A DNA stretch of 64,000 nt from Bacteroidota bacterium (GTDB lineage: Bacteria; Bacteroidota; Ignavibacteria; Tepidaquicellales; Tepidaquicellaceae), in assembly GCA_018266835.1 (NCBI GenBank), contig JAFDZP010000002.1, positions 1,686,791 to 1,750,790 on the forward strand, in the 5' to 3' direction. Under the pieces are notes generated by a model that had not been told where the DNA came from, searched no databases, and was given only the letters and a program-made list of their open reading frames with translations. The position numbers and the translations under genes were made by a program. Below are positions 9,154 through 16,814 of the stretch, in pieces (the first letter of the stretch is position 1; every line of letters starts with the position of its first letter).

Positions 9154-11235
9154 ATGCAGGAAATATTAAATCAGCTAAAAGAGCTTTCGTATAACTTATC
9201 ATGGACATGGAACAATGAGTTTTATTCCGTCTTCGAAGAAATAAATAAAGATTTCTGGATATGGAGTGATCGCAATCCAATCAAATTTCTTGATACTATC
9301 AATCACTCTTTTCTTCTTGAAACAATTGAAAAGAAAAATCTCAGAGACAGAATTACTGAGATGTATATCGATTACAAAAAATATGTTTCAGCCGATACAT
9401 TCTATAAAGAAAATTACTCCGATATAGTTTCACCGACAATTGCATATTTTTCAGCTGAGTTTGGTATAACAAATTGTTTAAAATTATATTCAGGCGGTCT
9501 GGGAGTTTTATCGGGCGACCACATGAAATCTTCTTCAGATATAGGACTACCATTAGTCGGAGTCGGGCTTGCTTATCTTTACGGTTACTTCAGACAATTT
9601 ATTGATAAAGACGGAAGACAGTCAGAGTTATATGAGAAAAATAATTTTGAGTATCTCCCGATGCACTTAGTTACCGATGACCATTACCGGCCAATTAAAA
9701 TTTCAGTTGAAATGCCGGGACGAATAGTTAAAGCACAGATATGGAAGCTTATAGTGGGCAGAATAAATTTATTTATGCTTGATACATTTGTGGATGAAAA
9801 TACAGTTGATGATAAAAGAATTACCGATATACTTTACGGCGGCGATACTGAAAAAAGAATTCAGCAGGAAATACTGCTGGGTATCGGCGGCAAAAAACTT
9901 CTTGATACACTCGGTTACAATATAAAAGCTTATCATCTCAATGAAGGACACTCAGCTTTTCTTTGCTTTGAAAGAATTGCAGATAAGATGAAGGAGCTGA
10001 ACATTTCTTTTCATGAAGCAAAAAAAATATGCTACAACTCAAATATTTTCACAACTCACACTCCCGTACCTGCAGGTATAGATATTTTTGAGAGAAGTTT
10101 AATTGAAAAATATTTTAAGACTTATGCAGAAGAGAAATTAAAACTCTCTTTCGATGAATTTTTTAAAGAAGGTGATTTGTACGATGCTGATACATCGAAC
10201 TCAAAATTTAATATGGCAGACCTTGCTATAAATAATTCCAATTTCATCAACGGAGTAAGCAAGCTGCACGGAGATGTTTCGCGCAAGATGTGGAATCTTC
10301 ACAGTGACAGGACACAGATTGATTCCATCACAAATGGAATACATACAAAATCTTTTTTATCAAAATATTCAGAAAGATTATATATAAATAATTTCGGGAA
10401 GGACTGGATTAAGCAGGAAGGCATCTGGGATAAAATAAGCGAGCTGACCGACGAAGACCTATGGAAAACAAGAACAAGGAACAGAACTAAGTTGATAAAT
10501 TTTGTCCGCGAATCAATCTCGGACAATTTGAAATCACAGAATGCTTCCTATGAAAAAATTCAGGAAGCGGAAAGTTTGTTGGATGAGAATGCTCTAACAA
10601 TAGGTTTTGCAAGAAGATTTGCGACTTATAAAAGAGGGGACCTGATATTTAAAGATATTGAACGGTTAAAGAAAATCCTTACAAATCCTAAAATGCCGGT
10701 GCAGTTTATTTTTTCCGGTAAGGCACATCCAAAAGATAATGAAGGGAAAGCAATCATTGCTGAGATAGTTGCATACATGAATGACAATTCGCTAAATCAT
10801 AAAATAATTTTCTTAGAGAATTACGAGCTTGAAGTTGCAAAACGTCTCGTTCAGGGATGCGATGTGTGGCTCAACAATCCAAGGAGGCCGCAGGAAGCAT
10901 CAGGAACAAGCGGAATGAAAGTCATTGCAAACGGCGGATTGAATTTTTCTATCCTCGACGGATGGTGGGCTGAAGCTTACGCGCCTGAGTTCGGATGGAA
11001 GATAGATTCTATTGAGGATGTTTCACTCGAAGAGAAGGACTGGTTTGAAGCAAACTCAATGTACACAACTTTAGAAAAAGAAATTTTACCTTTGTTCTAT
11101 TTAAGAGATGCTCATAATTTACCTGTGGAGTGGATAAAGAAAATGCGTGCATCAATTAAAAATCTTGCAGGATATTTCAGCACTCAAAGAATGGTAAAAG
11201 AATACACAGAGAAGTTTTATACAAAAGTATTTTAA
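9154..11235 (+). CDS. glgP: Alpha-glucan (glycogen/starch) phosphorylase, GT35
   Basis: A 693-residue enzyme that releases glucose-1-phosphate from glycogen or maltodextrins. The N-terminal segment (LSYNLSWTWNNEFYSVFEEI) is the DUF3417 module found in the short bacterial alpha-glucan phosphorylases. AYFSAEFGI, YSGGLGVLSGDHMKSSSD and HLNEGHSAF are core GT35 blocks. EASGTSGMK carries the PLP-binding lysine, followed by NGGLNFSILDGWWAEAY. Length is right for the short subfamily and below the 800-plus residues of the E. coli MalP/GlgP type. No other glycogen gene is in the window. A strong terminator follows. Confidence 0.93.
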   Translation: MQEILNQLKELSYNLSWTWNNEFYSVFEEINKDFWIWSDRNPIKFLDTINHSFLLETIEKKNLRDRITEMYIDYKKYVSADTFYKENYSDIVSPTIAYFSAEFGITNCLKLYSGGLGVLSGDHMKSSSDIGLPLVGVGLAYLYGYFRQFIDKDGRQSELYEKNNFEYLPMHLVTDDHYRPIKISVEMPGRIVKAQIWKLIVGRINLFMLDTFVDENTVDDKRITDILYGGDTEKRIQQEILLGIGGKKLLDTLGYNIKAYHLNEGHSAFLCFERIADKMKELNISFHEAKKICYNSNIFTTHTPVPAGIDIFERSLIEKYFKTYAEEKLKLSFDEFFKEGDLYDADTSNSKFNMADLAINNSNFINGVSKLHGDVSRKMWNLHSDRTQIDSITNGIHTKSFLSKYSERLYINNFGKDWIKQEGIWDKISELTDEDLWKTRTRNRTKLINFVRESISDNLKSQNASYEKIQEAESLLDENALTIGFARRFATYKRGDLIFKDIERLKKILTNPKMPVQFIFSGKAHPKDNEGKAIIAEIVAYMNDNSLNHKIIFLENYELEVAKRLVQGCDVWLNNPRRPQEASGTSGMKVIANGGLNFSILDGWWAEAYAPEFGWKIDSIEDVSLEEKDWFEANSMYTTLEKEILPLFYLRDAHNLPVEWIKKMRASIKNLAGYFSTQRMVKEYTEKFYTKVF

Positions 11236-11250
11236 TTTTTATTATAAACA

Positions 11251-11285
11251 AAAACACCTTCTAATTAAACTGTAGAAGGTGTTTT
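11251..11285. terminator. Intrinsic terminator between glgP and the convergent HupE-like gene
   Basis: A perfect 13-bp stem (11251-11263 with 11273-11285, core ACACCTTCTA) with a 9-nt loop is followed by a run of T on the plus strand and faces an A-rich left arm, so it can work in both directions. Confidence 0.8.
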
Positions 11286-11315
11286 TTTTATATCCCCGAA
11301 TGATTAGAATTATTT

Positions 11316-11975
11316 CTAACTCATAAAAACTCTTTCAAACGTCCAGTAAATTGCAAATAAACCTATTACAACTGAAATCGGTATAGCGACTTTTTGCTTA
11401 TACCATATTTTATCTTTTGTCCATTTGCCGAATAAAATATATGCAAGCATTATAACCGCAATTTGCCCCAGTTCAACCCCCACGTTGAAAAGCACCAGGG
11501 CATAACCGAATTCCTTCTGCGGCAACCCAAGCTCCTGCAGCGCGCTTGCAAAACCAAGTCCGTGTATCAATCCAAAAAAGAAAACTATCGCAATAGTTAT
11601 TCTTTTAAAATCTTTTACAAGTATTACTTCAATTGCTATAGCTAAAATTGTAATTGCAATGAAAGGTTCAACAATGTATGAAGGCACGTTTACAATTTTA
11701 AACATCGCAAGTCCCAGTGTTATTGAGTGCGCAACTGTAAATGTTGTTGCAAGCAGTAAAACCTGCTTCATAGTTTTGCACATTAAATAAAGCCCGACTA
11801 TAAATAGTATGTGGTCAAATCCATAGGGAAGTATATGAGTAAAGCCCAATTGAAGATACAGCCAGCTTACATCTATCCTTGATAATTTATCTATATCAAT
11901 CGGATGTGCGAAAATTATTGAAGGAATGTATGTTATAAATAAAACTATAATTGAAAAAAATATTTTCTTTTTCAT
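11316..11975 (-). CDS. HupE/UreJ-like integral membrane protein
   Basis: A 219-residue membrane protein with a signal peptide ending at FAHP and about six transmembrane helices. The family motifs GFDHILFIVGLY, TFTVAHSITL, FFGLIHGLGFA and FNVGVELGQ match the HupE/UreJ_2 group. Classical HupE/UreJ proteins import nickel, but this second subgroup is also found away from nickel enzymes, and no hydrogenase or urease gene is present here. The conserved His/Asp residues in the helices fit a metal ligand role. It lies 17 nt behind the TPR gene and one transcript further from the DUF4331 gene. A metal-related role is inference. Confidence 0.82.
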   Translation of the reverse strand: MKKKIFFSIIVLFITYIPSIIFAHPIDIDKLSRIDVSWLYLQLGFTHILPYGFDHILFIVGLYLMCKTMKQVLLLATTFTVAHSITLGLAMFKIVNVPSYIVEPFIAITILAIAIEVILVKDFKRITIAIVFFFGLIHGLGFASALQELGLPQKEFGYALVLFNVGVELGQIAVIMLAYILFGKWTKDKIWYKQKVAIPISVVIGLFAIYWTFERVFMS

Positions 11976-11992
11976 TTCTGTGAGATTGAAAA

Positions 11993-13279
11993 TTATTGTT
12001 GTTCTGTTTGGCTTAACCAGGGATATATTTTTAGTGCATTTGAAGTATATTCTTTCGCTTTAATATCATTGCCTGCTTTTTCATAAATTTTTCCGGCGTG
12101 ATACATCATCAGCGGGTCTTTCACTCCGAGCTTCAATGCAGTCTCAATATTTTTCAAAGCTTCTTCGTTGTTTCCGTTTTTATATTCTGCCCATGCAAGT
12201 GTATGAAATGTCTTGAAGCTGTTGTTTCCTTCACTGATATATTTTTCCGTTGTGTGTATAGCATCTTTTAAGTTCTTGCCTTGGTTTATATTGAAAAGTA
12301 TAAGTTCTAAATCAGTATCTACACCTTTCTCTTTAAAATATGTATTGATGAATTTTACCTTTGCATAACTCTCTTCTGCTTTTTCTATCTGTCCTGTTAT
12401 TTTGTATGTGTCTGCAAGCATAATCAGATATTCCGGAAGCTTATTTTTCTCTGTAATTTTTTCATACAAGGAAATTGCGCCTTCATAATCTTTTTCGTAT
12501 AGTTTTATCTTTGCAAGTCCCCCGAGGGCATGAATATAATTAGGATATTTATTCAAAGCACTCTGATATTCATTTTTAGCCGCTTCCCTGTCACCCGATA
12601 GAAAATATAAATTTCCTAATTGCACCGTGCACCATGCAGTGTTTTCTCCTGTAGGCGCGCCTGCAGTAATTGCCATCTTCATTGCATCAATTGCTCCCGG
12701 TAAGTCACCGTGAATTTCTCTTATGTAGGAAATTCTTGAGTACGAGCTTAAGTCAGGTCTTGTATCTACCATTACCTGCGCTGATTTTATAGCATCTTCG
12801 TACATTCCCAGTTCAACCTGAGCATCTACGATAACGCTTAAAACATAAGCAGAGTACGGATTTAACTCTTTCGCTTTCAAACCTGTTTCCAAAGCTTGTT
12901 TAAAATTGTGTTCCGATAAATAAATTGAACCAAGCCCGGCATACGCATCTGAATTTTTGTCGTTAATCTCAATTGCTCTCTCAAGAAAATTCTTAGCATC
13001 TTCATAATACTGCGGGTCATTTTCTTCACGTGTCTTCTGAATATATGCGTATCCTGTTTTCACAAGTAAACTTACATTATCGGGATTGCTTTTAAGGTCT
13101 TCCTGATTTTTTGAAATATATCTGTCAACAGATGAAACTGAATTTGAAACATACGATGTCTTGCTGTTCAGAATTCCCATAACATTATTGCGTGCTTTGT
13201 TCTTTCTGTAATCAAAGAACTTCCATGTTCCTATTCCTAAAACTATAACTGCTAAACTGTATATTATTATTTTCTTCAT
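11993..13279 (-). CDS. TPR-repeat protein, membrane- or periplasm-facing
   Basis: A 428-residue protein with an N-terminal hydrophobic segment (IIIYSLAVIVLGIGTW), then about nine tetratricopeptide repeats (for example DPQYYEDAKNFLERAIEIND, NSDAYAGLGSIYLSEHNF, TAWCTVQLGNLYFLSGDREA, YIHALGGLAKIKLYEKDY). I start it at the ATG at 13279; an upstream in-frame ATG would put the sequence MRSFALSLRSLRLILFN, encoded inside a palindromic intergenic repeat, ahead of the membrane segment. TPR proteins hold complexes together; the partner is unknown. The HupE-like gene follows after 17 nt. Confidence 0.85.
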   Translation of the reverse strand: MKKIIIYSLAVIVLGIGTWKFFDYRKNKARNNVMGILNSKTSYVSNSVSSVDRYISKNQEDLKSNPDNVSLLVKTGYAYIQKTREENDPQYYEDAKNFLERAIEINDKNSDAYAGLGSIYLSEHNFKQALETGLKAKELNPYSAYVLSVIVDAQVELGMYEDAIKSAQVMVDTRPDLSSYSRISYIREIHGDLPGAIDAMKMAITAGAPTGENTAWCTVQLGNLYFLSGDREAAKNEYQSALNKYPNYIHALGGLAKIKLYEKDYEGAISLYEKITEKNKLPEYLIMLADTYKITGQIEKAEESYAKVKFINTYFKEKGVDTDLELILFNINQGKNLKDAIHTTEKYISEGNNSFKTFHTLAWAEYKNGNNEEALKNIETALKLGVKDPLMMYHAGKIYEKAGNDIKAKEYTSNALKIYPWLSQTEQQ

Positions 13280-13300
13280 GCTGGTTGAATTAAAGAGAAT

Positions 13301-13425
13301 TAAACGCAAAGAGCGCAGAGATAACGCAAAGCTGCGCAAAGAAATTTCGTGAAATATTCAAAGAAATTAATTCAGTTAAACTTCTTAGCGGACTTTGCGA
13401 AGAACCTTCGCGCTCTTTGCGTTTA
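13301..13425. repeat. 125-bp imperfect palindrome, AACGCAAAGAGCGC type
   Basis: The outer arms match perfectly over 16 bp (13301-13316, TAAACGCAAAGAGCGC, with 13410-13425). An inner pair CGCAAAG (13335-13341) / CTTTGCG (13393-13399) closes a second stem. The left half repeats the phrase AACGCAAAG twice. It lies between the TPR gene and the DUF4331 gene. It resembles in style the CACAGAG palindrome at 60465-60590, and both look like dispersed non-autonomous repeats; only the sequence pattern supports this. Confidence 0.65.
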
Positions 13426-13464
13426 GTTATTATAATTGTGCTCATAATTTATTGTATTAAAATT

Positions 13465-13488
13465 CCTCCGGCAGAATTTCACCGGAGG
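13465..13488 (-). terminator. Terminator for the DUF4331 gene
   Basis: On the minus strand CCTCCGG and CCGGAGG (13482-13488 and 13465-13471) form a 7-bp GC-rich stem with a 10-nt loop, followed by AATTTTAAT. It sits 22 nt after the stop codon at 13511, where a terminator of that gene is expected. Confidence 0.65.
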
Positions 13489-13510
13489 AGATGTTCATAG
13501 AATTATTAAA

Positions 13511-15271
13511 TTATTTAAGTAACATCATTTTTCTTGTATCTTGTCCTGCAGATGTTATAAGCTTTACAAAGTAAGTTCCTGTAGGAGCTGCCATACCGTC
13601 ATTGGTCTGGCCGTTCCATACTACTGAGTTTACTCCTGCTGCAACAGTTCCATCAACTAAAGTCTTTACTTCTTTGCCAAGCATATCGTAAATTATTATA
13701 GAAACCTTATCATTCTTCAAAAGATTATATCTTATTTCTGTTGAAGGATTGAACGGATTTGGAAAATTTTGCTGAAGTCCGTAAGATGTTGGTAAACCGT
13801 TTGGTGAACCTGTATTAAAAATACCTACTATAGAACCGTGAGTATTTGTATATCCCTGGTGAGGAGCAGCTAAATATGGGAATGTAGTTGCAAAATCTTT
13901 ATCATTTCTTTGAACGCCGTCACCTAACTGAGCATTTATACCTGTGCTGTAAGGAGGTCCGAGCAATACACCCCCTACCACTCTTAATGCAATATCAACA
14001 ACGTCATCTTTAAGTCTTCTTCCGTTAGGGAAACCTGCATTATCACCTGCGATAACACCAAGTCTGTTTTCATTTGCAAACGGAACAGGTGCGATACCTA
14101 AGTTAATTCTTAACTGCTCTGATGGAGTTCTTGTATCCTGTGGTCTTTGGTTTAATCCGCTGACACCTGTTAAGAACACTGCAACTAAATCATTTCTTCC
14201 TGAAGTTGGGATATCATCCGTAACAGGATAAAGCGTATTGATTATTCCTGCAAGTTCAGGATTTGTAACGTAATTTAAAAACTGTGCATCACTTACAGGT
14301 TTAGAAGCATTCCATAAATCTTTTTTTCCTAATGGAATAACAACTTCGTTTACTAACGGCATACCTAATCTAGAAACCTGAACATCTAATCCTGTTCCGA
14401 TTCTTGTACCGTCTGAATTAATAACTGTAGTAGTTTTTCTTGAAGTTGTTGACCACACACCAACTATTGCATTTGAATCTGATGCTGAAGGATTCGGGCT
14501 GCCGTTTCTTGTAACTTCTGATTTCGGAACCTGAATTACTATTGAGTGAACATTGTATCCTGCAAGAGCATCCTTACCGCCACCGCCGTTACCGGGAGCA
14601 TTAGGTCTGATTTTCAATAAATCGAAAGTTGCGCCAAGGTCAACAAAGAATGCATCGTCTGTTGGTCCGGCAAAAACTTTTCCGCCGCTTGATGGTAAAG
14701 TCTGAACACCTGCCTGCATCAAAGCATTGTAATCGGGCATTGAAATAGGACCTGCATAGTTCGGGTCACTTGGTCCAGGACCGCCTACATAAGCCGGAGG
14801 AACAGGAAGTGCAGATGAAGTCCATGCTGTTACACCATTAACAATTTTCTTTACAACGTAAGTTTGTTTTACATTAAGGTCAGGATCGTTTAATGAAGTT
14901 ACAGAGCCTGTATTGTAAAGGAATGTATTTGTGTTAGCAATTACATCTGTAAACTGAAACTGATAAACTACGTGTTCAAGTCTGTCGCCAACGTTATCAA
15001 TTTTAATTTCGTAAGTAACGTCAGTTCCGAATTTATTGAAGTTAGGACCGCCTGACGGCTCTTCGAACGGATTAAAGCTTGCAACAATTGTAAGCGCAGT
15101 CGGCGCATCGGGCGCAACGAATGCATACACATCTGTATTATCAGCCTGCGGATCTGCGCTGATAATAGGTGCCTCTCTGTGACTGGATGCTTCCGTATCT
15201 ACTGTAAAGTAGAAAACTCCGCCGCCAATACACAAGATAGCGATAAGAGATAGAATAATTCTTTTTTTCAT
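13511..15271 (-). CDS. Secreted DUF4331 protein with C-terminal FlgD/T9SS-type domain
   Basis: A 586-residue secreted protein. After a signal peptide (LSLIAILCIGGGVFYF) comes SSHREAPIISADPQADNTDVYAF, of which SSHREAP and DPxADNTDVYAF are the hallmark of DUF4331. The body runs to about residue 495 and contains LGMPLVNEVVIPLGKKDLWNA. The last 90 residues (QQNFPNPFNPSTEIRY to KMMLLK) are a sorting domain of the FlgD-like Ig variant (GQTNDGMAAPTGTYFVKL). I choose the ATG at 15271 over the one at 15283 because GGAG lies 6 nt ahead of it. DUF4331 has no known function. Upstream is a 289-nt gap with no other gene on this strand. Confidence 0.88.
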   Translation of the reverse strand: MKKRIILSLIAILCIGGGVFYFTVDTEASSHREAPIISADPQADNTDVYAFVAPDAPTALTIVASFNPFEEPSGGPNFNKFGTDVTYEIKIDNVGDRLEHVVYQFQFTDVIANTNTFLYNTGSVTSLNDPDLNVKQTYVVKKIVNGVTAWTSSALPVPPAYVGGPGPSDPNYAGPISMPDYNALMQAGVQTLPSSGGKVFAGPTDDAFFVDLGATFDLLKIRPNAPGNGGGGKDALAGYNVHSIVIQVPKSEVTRNGSPNPSASDSNAIVGVWSTTSRKTTTVINSDGTRIGTGLDVQVSRLGMPLVNEVVIPLGKKDLWNASKPVSDAQFLNYVTNPELAGIINTLYPVTDDIPTSGRNDLVAVFLTGVSGLNQRPQDTRTPSEQLRINLGIAPVPFANENRLGVIAGDNAGFPNGRRLKDDVVDIALRVVGGVLLGPPYSTGINAQLGDGVQRNDKDFATTFPYLAAPHQGYTNTHGSIVGIFNTGSPNGLPTSYGLQQNFPNPFNPSTEIRYNLLKNDKVSIIIYDMLGKEVKTLVDGTVAAGVNSVVWNGQTNDGMAAPTGTYFVKLITSAGQDTRKMMLLK

Positions 15272-15501
15272 TTTGAACTCCATTTGGTTAATTAGTAAAA
15301 TATAAATGCATAACTAAATAACGAAGAAAGAATCAAAATGGATTTAATTATATTTTTTAACTCATTATTTAAAGTAAAATAAACTTTAAATTGAAATAAA
15401 AAGATACAAAATGTGCGCTTTAAACCTTAAAAATCACCTGTAAACGGGGTTATTGTTGAAAATAGATTAATTTTATAAGATACATTTCGTTGTAAAATTA
15501 T

Positions 15502-15532
15502 TTTGCGAATGGGTTATTTCTCTATATCTTTG
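15502..15532 (+). promoter_or_regulatory. Bacteroidota-type promoter for the 27-codon gene
   Basis: TTTG at 15502-15505, a 19-nt spacer and TATCTTTG at 15525-15532 give an exact fit to the TTTG-N19-TAnnTTTG promoter used by Bacteroidota primary sigma factor. Transcription would begin near 15539, leaving a leader of about 20 nt before the ATG at 15561. Confidence 0.55.
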
Positions 15533-15560
15533 TTCAAGTAAATTTAAACCCCCTAAAACA

Positions 15561-15644
15561 ATGGTAACTATATCATCAGTTGCAATTTTAGTAATCCTCT
15601 CAAGCTTCGTGGCTATGCTGTTCATGAAGGCGGAGAAGAAGTAA
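15561..15644 (+). CDS. 27-residue single-pass membrane peptide
   Basis: A short frame ATG to TAA encodes 27 residues: a polar start (MVTISS), a hydrophobic stretch of about 16 residues (VAILVILSSFVAMLFM) and a basic tail (KAEKK). That is the build of a small inner-membrane peptide with the tail on the cytoplasmic side. It has an exact promoter match 28 nt upstream and a hairpin plus terminator downstream, so it looks like an independent gene. I do not recognise a family. It resembles KdpF in size only; no kdp genes are near. Confidence 0.55.
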   Translation: MVTISSVAILVILSSFVAMLFMKAEKK

Positions 15645-15655
15645 AAAAAATTTTT

Positions 15656-15691
15656 GGAACTTTCTTATCACCCCCTTTAAGAAGGTTCATA
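15656..15691 (+). other. Hairpin with C-rich loop downstream of the small gene
   Basis: GAACTTTCTTA pairs with TAAGAAGGTTC over 11 bp (one G-U pair), exposing a loop that contains TCACCCCCTT. It lies between the stop codon at 15644 and the terminator at 15696. Its position suggests a structured 3' UTR. Other CACCCCCT sites with or without a stem occur at 38431, 60936 and 61142. Confidence 0.45.
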
Positions 15692-15695
15692 CTAT

Positions 15696-15725
15696 AATCC
15701 GGTTTAATAACTCTTAAACCGGGTT
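15696..15725 (+). terminator. Terminator of the 27-codon gene
   Basis: A 12-bp stem (15696-15707 with 15714-15725, core CCGGTTTAA/TTAAACCGG, one G-U) with a 6-nt loop is followed shortly by TTTTTC. Confidence 0.7.
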
Positions 15726-15821
15726 ACGATTTTTCAAAGCTCTTTCATAAATATAAGTAAACAACCCACGCAGATAGTCTCTGTTTAGAGAAGAGGCATT
15801 GGCTATTTGCAATGAACTGAA

Positions 15822-15851
15822 AAACCCGCTGTACCCAATTACAGCGGGTTT
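15822..15851. terminator. Terminator of the adhesin operon
   Basis: A perfect 12-bp stem AAACCCGCTGTA / TACAGCGGGTTT (15822-15833 with 15840-15851), 6-nt loop. On the minus strand, the direction of the operon ending at 15879, it runs into TTTTC; on the plus strand into TCTTTTT, so either strand can use it. Confidence 0.75.
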
Positions 15852-15878
15852 CTTTTTATAAAGCAAATTTGAAGTAAA

Positions 15879-16814
15879 TTATTTTAGGAAGGTGAGAACT
15901 TTTGTTTCCGAGAAATCCTTAGTAACCAATCTATAGAAATAAATTCCTGTTGGTAAATTTGAGGCATCAAATGTTACGCTATATTTTCCCGCGTTTTGAT
16001 TTTGCGCTACTAAATCTGCAATTTCTTTTCCATTAATATCATAAATTTTTAATGAAACAAAATTAAAAGATTTTATTTCATAATTAATTTTTGTGGTAGG
16101 ATTAAATGGATTGGGATAATTTTGAGATAATGAAAATTTTTCCGGAATTTCAGTTGAAATAGTCTGAATTCCAATGTAGCTTCTATTGCCTATGAACATA
16201 TCATCTATGTTGCACCATAAGGCATTTTCAGAAGGAATGTAATATCGGAATCCTATATAAATTTTTTGACCATTGAATGATGATAAATTAAATTTGTATT
16301 GCGTCCATACATTTACTGCACTGTCAAGGTTGCTTTTAATTGTTGAAAGCTTTAAAACAGAAGTTTGAGGTGACTGTGCAGAGCAAATCCAGATCTGAAG
16401 TGAATCAACGTATAAAGCAATACCGGGAGTGCTGCCTAAAAGTCCCCAAAAAATCAGGCTGTCACCTGGTTGAATTCTTAAACTGTCAGTCCATACCCAG
16501 TCATCTGCTATGTATGAACCGCCTTCGCCTGCAAACCAAGAAATATGTAGAGATTTTTTCCCGCTATGAGCTCTTGGTTTATTAATGTTTGTATCTCCTC
16601 CAAGATTCTGGTTTGTGTCTCTTACAGCCCAGCCCTTATTTCTTCCGAACAAATTAGAATCTGCATCAAGTTTTTTCCATTTAAGCGGAATGCTGTCAGG
16701 ATACTGAAGTGAGATGTTTTCAAAATCACTTTGAAATAAAATCCGCTGCGAGTAAGAATTTTTAAACATCAAAATTGAAAAAAACAGGATGACGATTTTT
16801 AATGTTGTTTTCAT
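15879..16814 (-). CDS. T9SS-secreted protein with choice-of-anchor J (cleaved-adhesin-like) domain
   Basis: A 311-residue protein: signal peptide to about residue 23 (NSYSQ), then a beta-sandwich region with the pattern FQSDFENISLQYPDSIPLKW ... HSGKKSLHISW ... DDWVWTDSLRIQPGDSLIFW ... LWCNIDDMFI, characteristic of the cleaved-adhesin/choice-of-anchor J jelly roll. The T9SS sorting domain begins at QNYPNPFNPTTKINY and ends in KVLTFLK. The domain usually binds carbohydrate or is an adhesin module. Its ATG overlaps the stop of the DUF1501 gene (TAATG), so it is the last gene of a DUF1800-DUF1501-adhesin operon. Confidence 0.82.
   Translation of the reverse strand: MKTTLKIVILFFSILMFKNSYSQRILFQSDFENISLQYPDSIPLKWKKLDADSNLFGRNKGWAVRDTNQNLGGDTNINKPRAHSGKKSLHISWFAGEGGSYIADDWVWTDSLRIQPGDSLIFWGLLGSTPGIALYVDSLQIWICSAQSPQTSVLKLSTIKSNLDSAVNVWTQYKFNLSSFNGQKIYIGFRYYIPSENALWCNIDDMFIGNRSYIGIQTISTEIPEKFSLSQNYPNPFNPTTKINYEIKSFNFVSLKIYDINGKEIADLVAQNQNAGKYSVTFDASNLPTGIYFYRLVTKDFSETKVLTFLK

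Noticed and set aside
13280..13339. Longer N-terminus of the TPR protein
   Set aside because: The extra residues are encoded in a dispersed palindrome; the hydrophobic anchor at ATG 13279 is the natural start.
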